From assembly GCA_900551345.1 (NCBI GenBank), contig URVP01000092.1:1-5990 (forward strand): a DNA stretch of 5,990 nucleotides. Reading direction: 5' to 3'. Shown here piece after piece: positions 1-5,865 of this stretch; position 1 is the first letter of the stretch, and each line of letters starts with the position of its first letter. The notes under the pieces were generated by a model, which made no database searches, was not told the origin of the DNA, and saw nothing but the letters and a program-made list of their open reading frames with translations. Made by a program: the position numbers and the translations under genes. The DNA comes from an uncultured Eubacteriales bacterium (GTDB lineage: Bacteria; Bacillota; Clostridia; Monoglobales; UMGS1388).

Positions 1-20
1 ATATTAATGTGTATAATACA

Positions 21-49
21 TTGCATGAAATCAATTTGTAATATATTAT
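21..49 (+). promoter_or_regulatory. Probable sigma-A promoter of the secreted-protein gene
   Basis: A TTGCAT box (21-26) is followed after 17 bp by TATTAT (44-49), which places transcription start near 56 and leaves a leader of about 27 nt before the ATG at 83. A perfect TATAAT also occurs at 12-17, but its -35 would fall outside the window, so a second upstream start is possible. The region is very AT-rich, so chance matches are likely. Confidence 0.45.
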
Positions 50-82
50 ATAAGTAATGAATTTATACAATGGAGGTATATT

Positions 83-1867
83 ATGAGAAAATTATTAGCC
101 ATGGTTTTAACTGTCAGCATAATGATGACAGGGCTTGTTTTTGTTCCGGCAATAACAAGTGCAGAAGAAACCGATCCCTATGCAATAACCGTTCCGGATT
201 CATGGGAATTGATCGGTGAGGAAAGCTTTATAAAACAGCCCGTTGATAACGGAGACGGAACCTTTACGGATTATGTAGAGGCTTCTGAATACGAAAGCGA
301 CTTATTTGATCTTAGCAATGTAACAATTAACGGGACATATAATTACTTAAGGGTTACACAAAGTGGTTTAGAATTATCAATTCCAAAGCAAAAAAATGCT
401 GATTATACTTTAGGTTTAAAAAAAGGTATTGATTTGTCAACTCCCGGTGATTACTACATAGTTTATGATAAAAAATTCCAAGCCGGAACCGGTAATTTGG
501 GTTGCTCTTTTGCTTTATCCGATTCTCAAAATCCCGATTACAGAATAACGTCTCACATTGCAGCAAAGAATGCTCCGGAAAGTTTAACATTAAGATTACA
601 GAAGCTGAAATCCGGTACTACTAGTTATAATGACTATATAACCGAAAACAACAAAAATGATTATGGTAAATATAGAAGCCAATGGTATAAAGTCGTTATG
701 CAGCTTTCACCGAGAGCAGACGGAACACTTTTAATCCGTGAAAGATGGTTTGGTATTGACGAGGGGAACTTTACTGAACAACCGTCATTTAACCCATCAT
801 ACTGGGATGCTTCACTAAGAGTTGATAATCACTTTACAACATTAGACACACTGTATTCTCGCTTAGGTGATAATGCCGGCAGTGCTTTTTATTTAAATTA
901 CAAAAATTTCAAAATATATAAGGCTTCTGCAGTAAACTCATATTCCACACCTTTAGTTAATTATAACGGTGAAAAACTTGCAGAAAAAAATTATACAGCT
1001 GATGCAGTAATATCAACTACACATACGCCATATACAATGACTATGGATCCGATTCCCGAAGGCTGTGAGGTTATTTCCGAGGGATGGTATGATTATTCAA
1101 ATCCCGATGAGCCTGTTCTTCTGTTAGAAGGTGCATCAATAGATGTTCCTGTATCAATGAAGGGCAAACTGCTTAAAGCTGTTCGCGAGATTAAGCAAAA
1201 CGGCGTTACTACAACCTACTATCCATTTGTCGGTTATGTGCGTGATGTAGTAGAATTAAACAACACCGTTGCTTCTGCTCCTATAAACACAAGCCCTTAC
1301 AGATTGTATGTAAGCTATTATAAGACCAATGCGGATGGTTCATTAGCGGAGAAGCCGACTGGTATAAAAGATAGCGAAGGTAAGGCTAATTTAAGTATTC
1401 AAAATTTGACATACGAAGATTGGCAAAATGCAACAGATTTTAAAATAACTACACGAGTATTCTTTAATGCGAGTGTTTCACCAGAGGATGGCATGGTTGC
1501 TATAACAGTTGCACAATACGATAAAGACGGTATGCTTAAAACCATACGAACAGCTACTCCGGATGAAACAACATATCAGACAAGGCCTTTCCGCATCAGC
1601 GAAAAAAAGCCAAAAGAATATCAAGATTTTTCTGTTGCATTTAAAAAAGATGTGAATTTTGATTTTGCAGCCGGCGATTATTTCAAAGTATTCTTATGGC
1701 GAACAACCTACACTCCCGAAGGGGTAAAAGTTGGAAATAACACGCGGTATTACTACAACTTTGAGGAAATAATCCCTGTTTCAACTAATCCAAATCATCG
1801 TAAAGAAATATATGATATCGGCCTTCCGATTATAACTATTCCAGCCCCAGTAGAAACAGCTGAATAA
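83..1867 (+). CDS. Secreted multi-domain beta-sandwich protein, function unknown
   Basis: This 594-residue protein is exported. It starts with MRK, a hydrophobic core at about residues 4-22, and a likely signal peptidase I site after TSA27. The mature part reads as three beta-rich stretches. Residues about 40-280 resemble a concanavalin/laminin-G-like sandwich, with strand-like runs at 122-131 and 200-224 (a WYKVVMQL strand, then TLLIRERWFG) and a closing strand near 268-280. Residues about 300-390 resemble an Ig-like module seen in clostridial surface proteins (GWYDYSNPDEP at 334-344). Residues about 395-565 resemble the C-terminal beta module of such proteins (VAITVAQYDKDG at 472-483, GDYFKVFLW at 531-539). 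I see no SLH, LPXTG, dockerin or catalytic signature, so it is probably released or bound non-covalently. A ggaggt ribosome site at 72-77 supports the ATG. It is monocistronic, with a terminator behind it. Domain calls are from pattern reading only; carbohydrate binding is an inference. Confidence 0.9.
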   Translation: MRKLLAMVLTVSIMMTGLVFVPAITSAEETDPYAITVPDSWELIGEESFIKQPVDNGDGTFTDYVEASEYESDLFDLSNVTINGTYNYLRVTQSGLELSIPKQKNADYTLGLKKGIDLSTPGDYYIVYDKKFQAGTGNLGCSFALSDSQNPDYRITSHIAAKNAPESLTLRLQKLKSGTTSYNDYITENNKNDYGKYRSQWYKVVMQLSPRADGTLLIRERWFGIDEGNFTEQPSFNPSYWDASLRVDNHFTTLDTLYSRLGDNAGSAFYLNYKNFKIYKASAVNSYSTPLVNYNGEKLAEKNYTADAVISTTHTPYTMTMDPIPEGCEVISEGWYDYSNPDEPVLLLEGASIDVPVSMKGKLLKAVREIKQNGVTTTYYPFVGYVRDVVELNNTVASAPINTSPYRLYVSYYKTNADGSLAEKPTGIKDSEGKANLSIQNLTYEDWQNATDFKITTRVFFNASVSPEDGMVAITVAQYDKDGMLKTIRTATPDETTYQTRPFRISEKKPKEYQDFSVAFKKDVNFDFAAGDYFKVFLWRTTYTPEGVKVGNNTRYYYNFEEIIPVSTNPNHRKEIYDIGLPIITIPAPVETAE

Positions 1868-1871
1868 AACA

Positions 1872-1905
1872 AAAGCATAACTCCTTTGCACAGTGTTAAT
1901 GCTTT
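1872..1905 (+). other. Hairpin just after the secreted-protein stop codon
   Basis: AAAGCAT (1872-1878) pairs with ATGCTTT (1899-1905). AAC (1879-1881) can pair with GTT (1895-1897) across one bulged A, leaving a 13-nt loop. No U-tract follows, so this is not a terminator by itself. It lies directly upstream of the real terminator and could protect the mRNA 3' end. Confidence 0.4.
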
Positions 1906-1910
1906 AAATA

Positions 1911-1940
1911 AAAAACGGCGTTGAGAAACGCCGTTTTTTT
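1911..1940 (+). terminator. Rho-independent terminator of the secreted-protein gene
   Basis: CGGCGTT (1916-1922) pairs with AACGCCG (1927-1933) around a GAGA tetraloop of the stable GNRA type. A-run and T-run flanks extend the stem, and seven T follow (1934-1940). The A-run upstream would also give a U-tract on the other strand, so it may work in both directions. Confidence 0.9.
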
Positions 1941-1944
1941 GTGT

Positions 1945-2126
1945 GTAGTTCGCAGTTCGTTGTTTGTAGTTTGTTGTTTGTTGTTCGTGGTTTGTTGTTC
2001 GTGGTTTATGGTTTGTTTTTAATAATCGATTGGGCATAGCGTATCGCTTTTGGTTGGAGGTTCGCAGCTCATGGGGCACGGGGCATTATTCATTTTTCAT
2101 AGCCCGGTGTTCATTGTCTATCGTAA
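1945..2126. repeat. Degenerate 7-bp tandem repeat, consensus RTNGTTY, about 26 units
   Basis: Cutting the sequence every 7 bases from 1945 gives 26 units that share a pattern. By hand count, unit position 1 is a purine in 25 of 26, position 2 a pyrimidine in 24, position 4 is G in 22 and position 7 a pyrimidine in 22. The first ten units (1945-2014) are close to GTNGTTY. Units at 2015-2056 are eroded, and those at 2057-2112 are clear again in the same register, 112 bp (16 x 7) later. A further short run with the same period but a shifted phase is at 2153-2173 (gttaatt, ataaatt, cataatt). The tract lies between the terminators of two convergent genes. Heptanucleotide tandem repeats are known in other bacteria, notably cyanobacterial STRRs; the role here is unknown. 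Any reading frame over it is a by-product of the period. Confidence 0.8.
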
Positions 2127-2199
2127 TTATTAATAGTTTTGTTTTGGTTACTGTTAATTATAAATTCATAATTTATGGGGGTATTTTTATTATAAAACA

Positions 2200-2233
2200 A
2201 AAAAGTGTGTCTGTTTAAACAGACACACTTTTT
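2200..2233 (-). terminator. Perfect 34-bp palindrome, terminator for the hydrolase gene, possibly bidirectional
   Basis: The two arms are exact complements centred between 2216 and 2217, with the core GTGTGTCTG / CAGACACAC and a TTTAAA centre. On the - strand it is followed by TTTTTTGTTTT, a good U-tract for the hydrolase gene that ends at 2305. On the + strand it is followed by only five T (2229-2233), which would make it a weaker backup for the gene on the left. Confidence 0.88.
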
Positions 2234-2304
2234 AAGCCTATTTTACTAGGGTGTAATGAAATGAACAATTAATGAGAAAGAATTTTATTATCTTCTACGA
2301 GCAA
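2234..2304. other. Intergenic 3' flank of the hydrolase gene, no gene seen
   Basis: This 71-bp stretch lies between the palindromic terminator and the hydrolase stop codon and would be its 3' untranslated region. Around 2253-2273 it contains gtaatga, aatgaac and aattaat, which may be a vestige of a 7-bp period like the tract at 1945-2126. I see nothing else in it. Confidence 0.4.
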
Positions 2305-3126
2305 TCATTCATAAAAGCTAATATTTCCATATGTACATACTAAATCCATATTTTGAGAAATCCATGAATCGGTATCATCTGCAATGCCGAAGCCTGTACT
2401 TCCTCCTACTATATTTACACCATGCATAACACATTTGGCTGCTATGATAGCCATACCCGACGGCTGACGATGAAAGTCCTCCTCAAATGCAGGAGGGAAC
2501 TGTACAGACCAATTTGTGTCGTATATAACACCGCTGATTGTTGAAGGATAATGCACAGAGCGGATACGGTTCATAACCACGCCTCCTATGCCCAACATCT
2601 CGTTAAACGAACCACTGCCCACCTCTGCATATATAAGCTTGGCAAGGAGAATTACATCATCATCGCAATATGCAGCTGTATCAACAAATTCCGTTGGAAT
2701 TTGTATATTGTCAGCAGTAATCAGCACATTATAAAGCGTTTGATCCCATTCCACAGTAAGGCCAAAAGATTCGGCAATAAGCCTTACGGGAGCAAAAAGG
2801 CAATCGTTGTACATAATAGAACGATAAGCCTGTAAATTAGTTGTATCGTCGGAAAATACCATAGATATATCGCCTTTGATTATGCTTGCTGTTTCTGTTT
2901 TTTCGTCCCATATAACTTGAGCTCCCAAAGCTTCACAAAGAGCTCTTACGGGAACATATACGCTTCCGTCTTGTATAATTGACACAGCGGGAGTTTTAAG
3001 ATGAATACCGTTAATCTTTATATCAACCGGTATATCATAGCCTTCTGCATTGTCCGGCTGCGCTAAGACTGAAACAGACATAATCAAAAGTACTATAAGT
3101 ATAACAACACTAGTCTTCTTTATCAT
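2305..3126 (-). CDS. Secreted SleB/CwlJ-like cell wall hydrolase with copper amine oxidase-like N-terminal repeats
   Basis: This 273-residue exported protein is predicted to cleave peptidoglycan. A signal peptide covers residues 1-22 (KK, hydrophobic core, VLA22 before QP). Residues about 34-138 hold a pair of copper-amine-oxidase N-terminal-like repeats with the pattern VPVR..xE..G..V.WD (57-75 and 110-128). In Firmicutes this module is usually a wall or surface attachment domain without oxidase activity. Residues about 156-273 match the Hydrolase_2 (SleB) family: LLAKLIYAEVGSG, with E168 as the expected catalytic glutamate, then GVVMNRIRS and the YPSTISGVIYD and QFPPAF segments. The usual C-terminal IGNHRFY-like end is here YGNISFYE. 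A gaaagga ribosome site (3134-3140) lies 7 nt before the ATG. SleB relatives act in spore cortex lysis, but a vegetative wall-remodelling role is equally possible. It is probably monocistronic and diverges from bioY. Confidence 0.9.
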   Translation of the reverse strand: MIKKTSVVILIVLLIMSVSVLAQPDNAEGYDIPVDIKINGIHLKTPAVSIIQDGSVYVPVRALCEALGAQVIWDEKTETASIIKGDISMVFSDDTTNLQAYRSIMYNDCLFAPVRLIAESFGLTVEWDQTLYNVLITADNIQIPTEFVDTAAYCDDDVILLAKLIYAEVGSGSFNEMLGIGGVVMNRIRSVHYPSTISGVIYDTNWSVQFPPAFEEDFHRQPSGMAIIAAKCVMHGVNIVGGSTGFGIADDTDSWISQNMDLVCTYGNISFYE

Positions 3127-3167
3127 ATATTATTCCTTTCTTATGCATTATTGAAAATAGCGGACTT

Positions 3168-3196
3168 ATTTTATCATAATATGAAGAAAAATGCAA
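3168..3196 (-). promoter_or_regulatory. Promoter of the SleB-like hydrolase gene
   Basis: On the - strand, TTGCAT (3196-3191) is followed after 17 bp by TAAAAT (3173-3168), preceded by TGA, an extended -10. Start of transcription is expected near 3161, giving a leader of about 35 nt. The boxes look like the vegetative sigma-A type; I do not recognise a sporulation sigma consensus, although such elements are hard to exclude by eye. Confidence 0.65.
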
Positions 3197-3211
3197 ATTA
3201 GGACATTATAA

Positions 3212-3241
3212 TTGACTTTATTTAACAGTTTGTGGTATAAT
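3212..3241 (+). promoter_or_regulatory. Promoter of bioY
   Basis: TTGACT (3212-3217) and a perfect TATAAT (3236-3241) are separated by 18 bp. A TG at 3233-3234 makes an extended -10. Transcription should start near 3248, about 24 nt before the ATG. I could not find the inverted repeat expected for a BirA operator across this promoter. Confidence 0.75.
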
Positions 3242-3271
3242 TATTTATAATGTTTGGAGGGAATTGATAAA

Positions 3272-3826
3272 ATGACCAATATAAAAATTACTACGAAAGA
3301 CATGGTATTGTGTGGTATTTTTGCAGCAATTATATGTATATGCTCAGTTATTAATATCCCCATAGGGGTAATTCCGGTAACGCTTGCACCGTTTGGAATA
3401 ATGCTTGCATGTTCAACACTGGGAGTACGAAAAGGGATGCTGTCCACCATTGTATACATACTTATCGGTGCGGTGGGAATACCTGTGTTTGCCGGATTCA
3501 AGGGAGGTATTTCGGTACTTACGGGTCCTACGGGCGGATACATTATCGGATATGTATTTTTGGCATTCGCATCCGGTCTTGGAGCAAGAGAATTTAAACT
3601 TGGAAAGTTAGCAAACATTATTATCAGCATTTTATGCAATATATTCGGATTGGCACTTTGCTACCTGTTCGGAACAATTCAATTTCTGTTTATTACAAAA
3701 GCTGACTTAGCATATGCCATGTCCGTTTGCGTAATACCCTTTATAGGCTTTGATATAATAAAGGCTGTTTGCGCATCCATCCCGGCATATGCAATACGCA
3801 AAGCTGTTTTCGCTGATAAAAAATAA
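3272..3826 (+). CDS. bioY: BioY, substrate-binding S component of an ECF biotin transporter
   Basis: This 184-residue integral membrane protein captures biotin outside the cell and delivers it inward with an EcfA-EcfA'-EcfT energising module. About six hydrophobic segments are visible (roughly residues 11-30, 36-50, 56-76, 88-105, 113-139, 148-175). The family signature is clear: GIPVFAGFKGG at 69-79, then GPTGGYIIGY at 85-94. The late D161-x-x-K164 pair sits where biotin-contacting Asp and Lys are described in BioY. I place the start at the ATG at 3272 because ggaggg (3256-3261) lies 10 nt before it. A longer in-frame reading from TTG at 3254 would put that ribosome site inside the gene. No ecfA, ecfT or biotin synthesis gene is in the window, so it probably uses a shared ECF module encoded elsewhere. 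It is monocistronic, followed by a hairpin terminator. Confidence 0.95.
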   Translation: MTNIKITTKDMVLCGIFAAIICICSVINIPIGVIPVTLAPFGIMLACSTLGVRKGMLSTIVYILIGAVGIPVFAGFKGGISVLTGPTGGYIIGYVFLAFASGLGAREFKLGKLANIIISILCNIFGLALCYLFGTIQFLFITKADLAYAMSVCVIPFIGFDIIKAVCASIPAYAIRKAVFADKK

Positions 3827-3845
3827 AAAGATTGAGCTTAATATT

Positions 3846-3882
3846 ATACCCTCCAAAGGCGAACGCTTAGGAGGGTATTTTA
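3846..3882 (+). terminator. Rho-independent terminator of bioY
   Basis: ATACCCTCC (3846-3854) pairs exactly with GGAGGGTAT (3870-3878), and the 15-nt loop can fold further (AAG at 3856-3858 with CTT at 3866-3868). A short T-run follows (3878-3881). It lies 20 bp after the bioY stop. Confidence 0.8.
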
Positions 3883-3948
3883 TCATATTTCGGATTGACA
3901 AAAGAGCTTTTAACAGGATTTATATTTCATTTTTAACACATGTAAAAT

Positions 3949-4000
3949 CTTGTTCGACACAACAAGTTACGAAATAAATGTTATATTTATAATTGTTTCG
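3949..4000 (-). terminator. Hairpins behind the kinase-like gene, possible weak terminator
   Basis: Two AT-rich inverted repeats lie just beyond the stop of the - strand kinase-like gene. CGAAA/TAAAT (3970-3979) pairs with ATTTA (3985-3989) and TTTCG (3996-4000). CTTGTT (3949-3954) pairs exactly with AACAAG (3961-3966). On the - strand the second is followed by ATTTTA, a poor U-tract. The position fits a terminator for an operon that converges on bioY, but the stems are weak. Confidence 0.4.
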
Positions 4001-4003
4001 ATT

Positions 4004-4546
4004 TTAAGTAAGTTGAAAATTATTAATAATCCGCTTTATGTTTTCTTCAAGCTTTTTTGTTCCGTCAATTCGTATGACAGGACATGTTAAGGACTGCACC
4101 CATTCTTCAACGGTATTCTCATTCCTGAATTCTATGAAATCTAAAAATCTTTTCTCTTTTTCATACAAATCTCCACCCGGTAAGATTCTATTACCAAATT
4201 TTTGATAAGAACGATTTTTAACTCGCTGAATCCGAACTTCTTTAGCGGTTTCGATCAACACAGCGTATTGAAAAAATGGGTATACCTCTGCTCCGTAATC
4301 TCCCTTTACCGCAGCTAACACAAAATTTTCATAAGCATCAATCTCACTTAATAAAATCTGCTTAGCTTCGTTTTTGGAACGGGGAAAATCATATGGATAC
4401 TGATTGTCCATAGAAGAAAAGTACAAATCCTCATTATCTATAAAATGAAAATTTAGTTTGTCAGCAAGAGCCTTTCCCAATGTACTTTTCCCAACACCGT
4501 TTAATCCGCATACAATAATTCCTGTTCCCATAAATCCACACTTCAT
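4004..4546 (-). CDS. Small P-loop NTPase, shikimate/adenylate kinase-like
   Basis: This cytoplasmic protein of 180 residues has the fold signature of small nucleoside or metabolite kinases. A beta strand (GIIVCG, 9-14) leads into a Walker A P-loop, G14-LNGV-GKS21. The segment FIDNEDLYF (35-43) matches in position the acidic acceptor motif of shikimate-kinase-like enzymes. An Arg-rich lid region follows (R105 to R120, RVKNRSYQKFGNR), then PGGD (123-126). The substrate cannot be told from sequence; shikimate kinase itself is unlikely because the region after PGGD does not look like it. Neither candidate start has a good ribosome site: the first ATG (4546) has only AAGAA before it, and an ATG five codons in (4531) would give a protein beginning MGTGIIVCG, as P-loop kinases often do. 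It lies 49 bp after the UroD-like gene on the same strand with no terminator visible between, so the two are probably co-transcribed. Confidence 0.88.
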   Translation of the reverse strand: MKCGFMGTGIIVCGLNGVGKSTLGKALADKLNFHFIDNEDLYFSSMDNQYPYDFPRSKNEAKQILLSEIDAYENFVLAAVKGDYGAEVYPFFQYAVLIETAKEVRIQRVKNRSYQKFGNRILPGGDLYEKEKRFLDFIEFRNENTVEEWVQSLTCPVIRIDGTKKLEENIKRIINNFQLT

Positions 4547-4595
4547 TTCTTAATTGCAATAAAACATCAAGTTTTATATTATTAATAAAAATATA

Positions 4596-5645
4596 TTATC
4601 TTCCTCTATATTCTCTAATAGCCTCATTCATGGCAAGATATCCGGCAGGAGAAACATATCCCGGAACCGAATTACCTGTACCGATTGCTAACCCTTTTTT
4701 TCCGTCAACTGAGCGAAGAACATCTAAAGTATACTCTCTAACATATTTTTCATCATCACTGCATATAACATCGGTATCTATGCCTCCGAAATTTCCTATT
4801 TTTTCACCATAGAGCTCAACCCATTTTGAAAAAGGCGCTATGACATCTTCATTGGAATGCTTGGCATCTATACCCGTCATGCTTATAATATCATCCATTA
4901 CGCCGAAAAGCTGACCGCATGAATGAAGAAGGAATGGCTTATTATAACTGTGTACGAGATCCACAATTCGTTTATACTGGGGAAGAATTAATGTTTTTAT
5001 ATCCTCATGGGAAATAAGTGTTTCGCTTTTAAACCCCAAATCATCTCCAAATCTGCACATGCAAAAAGTATCTCCAAACTCTTTTAAAAAGCGGCTCCAT
5101 ATATTAATAAGCATATCGCCAACCTTTTTAAACATGGCACAATATAGGTCGGGGTCATCCTCTTTCATATAACACAAATCCATATACCCTACCACATCCT
5201 GAACACACTCAAAAATTCCATTTCCAACACCTCCCACGGCTTTCATGCCATCAGGCATTACTTCGCCGAGAAGTCTGAAATTTTCGGACGCATTTTTAAA
5301 ATATATATCCGGAATCTCATCCCAAGGGTATTTCTCAAAATCTTCGTGTGTTTTAATAACACCCGGTTTATGTCCGCCCAAAGCGCCGCTTCCGGGCATA
5401 TATCCACCTGCACACACTTCATAAACAACGGTGTCGTACCCCATTTGTTTATGGAATAGCGTATATTGTCTGAAATATTCCTTTCTGTCAGCAGGACTAC
5501 TGCTTGATGCAAGAGCCTTCATATCTACATTAAGGACACTTCCTATAATGCCATCATCAAAACAGTGATCGTACAACGGAAAAGTGTTCACCGAACGATT
5601 AAAAGCAGCGTCAGTAATATTTTTATAATTTGGTTCAAACCCCAT
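4596..5645 (-). CDS. Uroporphyrinogen decarboxylase-fold protein (MtaA/CmuA-like methyltransferase family)
   Basis: This 349-residue cytoplasmic protein has the UroD-like TIM-barrel pattern. In anaerobes, relatives often act as zinc-dependent methyltransferases moving methyl groups from corrinoid proteins to thiols, not as haem enzymes. Visible marks are YPWDEIP (106-112), GDDLG (200-204), the H241-S-C243-G motif that supplies two zinc ligands in MtaA-type proteins, and a closing GTGNSVPGYVSPAGYLAM (322-339). In MtaA-like enzymes a third ligand is a Cys in a PGCG-like segment. The matching place here, by eye, is G322-T323-G324, so that Cys is missing. I place the start at the ATG at 5645, which has ccctcct (AGGAGGG on this strand, 5654-5660) 8 nt before it. 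One codon further out is TTG. No corrinoid protein or MtaB-like partner is in the window, so the substrate is unknown. It is the first gene of a probable operon with the kinase-like gene. Confidence 0.92.
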   Translation of the reverse strand: MGFEPNYKNITDAAFNRSVNTFPLYDHCFDDGIIGSVLNVDMKALASSSSPADRKEYFRQYTLFHKQMGYDTVVYEVCAGGYMPGSGALGGHKPGVIKTHEDFEKYPWDEIPDIYFKNASENFRLLGEVMPDGMKAVGGVGNGIFECVQDVVGYMDLCYMKEDDPDLYCAMFKKVGDMLINIWSRFLKEFGDTFCMCRFGDDLGFKSETLISHEDIKTLILPQYKRIVDLVHSYNKPFLLHSCGQLFGVMDDIISMTGIDAKHSNEDVIAPFSKWVELYGEKIGNFGGIDTDVICSDDEKYVREYTLDVLRSVDGKKGLAIGTGNSVPGYVSPAGYLAMNEAIREYRGR

Positions 5646-5669
5646 CAAAACATCCCTCCTATTGAGGAA

Positions 5670-5698
5670 ATTGTATCACTGACAATAATGTTAGTCAA
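5670..5698 (-). promoter_or_regulatory. Promoter of the UroD-like/kinase operon
   Basis: On the - strand, TTGACT (5698-5693) is separated by 17 bp from TACAAT (5675-5670), which is preceded by TGA, an extended -10. Transcription should start near 5663, leaving a leader of about 18 nt that is nearly all ribosome binding site. There is no room in the mRNA for a riboswitch or attenuator. Confidence 0.75.
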
Positions 5699-5777
5699 GA
5701 AAAATAAGGCAAAAGAGAAAAACGGACAAGATTATACTAAAAGCAAGCAAATTTCTACATATAATGACATGAGAATA

Positions 5778-5806
5778 TTGACAAACATCCTCACAATTGA
5801 TATAAT
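5778..5806 (+). promoter_or_regulatory. Consensus promoter of the zinc-ribbon gene
   Basis: A perfect TTGACA (5778-5783) and perfect TATAAT (5801-5806) are 17 bp apart, with TGA just before the -10. This is the strongest promoter in the window. Transcription should start near 5813, inside the inverted repeat that follows. Confidence 0.85.
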
Positions 5807-5811
5807 TATTA

Positions 5812-5844
5812 TAAATTTTATTGGTAAATTTGCAATAAAATTTA
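5812..5844. promoter_or_regulatory. 12-bp perfect inverted repeat at the transcription start, operator or leader hairpin
   Basis: TAAATTTTATTG (5812-5823) and CAATAAAATTTA (5833-5844) are exact complements around a 9-bp spacer. The repeat begins 6 bp after the -10 box, so it covers the predicted start and the early leader. It ends 9 bp before the ribosome site. This placement suits a repressor operator; as RNA it would be an AU-rich hairpin. Confidence 0.55.
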
Positions 5845-5865
5845 ATAAAGAGGGAGGTAGATTTC

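Noticed and set aside
1795..2079. A - strand open frame of 94 codons with a repeating Thr-Asn-rich seven-residue pattern
   Set aside because: The pattern arises because three 7-bp units equal seven codons. It overlaps the end of the secreted-protein gene and a terminator and has no ribosome site, so it is a by-product of the DNA repeat.
1945..2126. CRISPR array
   Set aside because: The units are only 7 bp with no unique spacers between them and there are no cas genes; this is a tandem microsatellite-like repeat.
2030..2218. A + strand open frame of 62 codons
   Set aside because: It lies over the repeat tract, has no ribosome site or promoter and runs into the palindromic terminator.
3254..3271. 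Six-codon N-terminal extension of bioY from a TTG
   Set aside because: The ribosome binding site ggaggg (3256-3261) would be inside the gene; it is correctly spaced for the ATG at 3272.
3197..3271. BirA operator or a riboswitch before bioY
   Set aside because: No long inverted repeat is visible and the leader is only about 24 nt, too short for a riboswitch.
3241..3639. A - strand open frame of 132 codons, proline-rich
   Set aside because: It is the antisense shadow of bioY, whose protein has an unmistakable family signature and a good ribosome site.
4547..4595. Internal promoter before the kinase-like gene
   Set aside because: The stretch is AT-rich and gives -10-like hexamers, but none has a -35 box at proper distance.
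5646..5648. TTG start one codon upstream of the UroD-like ATG
   Set aside because: AGGAGGG is 8 nt from the ATG and 5 nt from the TTG; the ATG has both the better codon and the better spacing.
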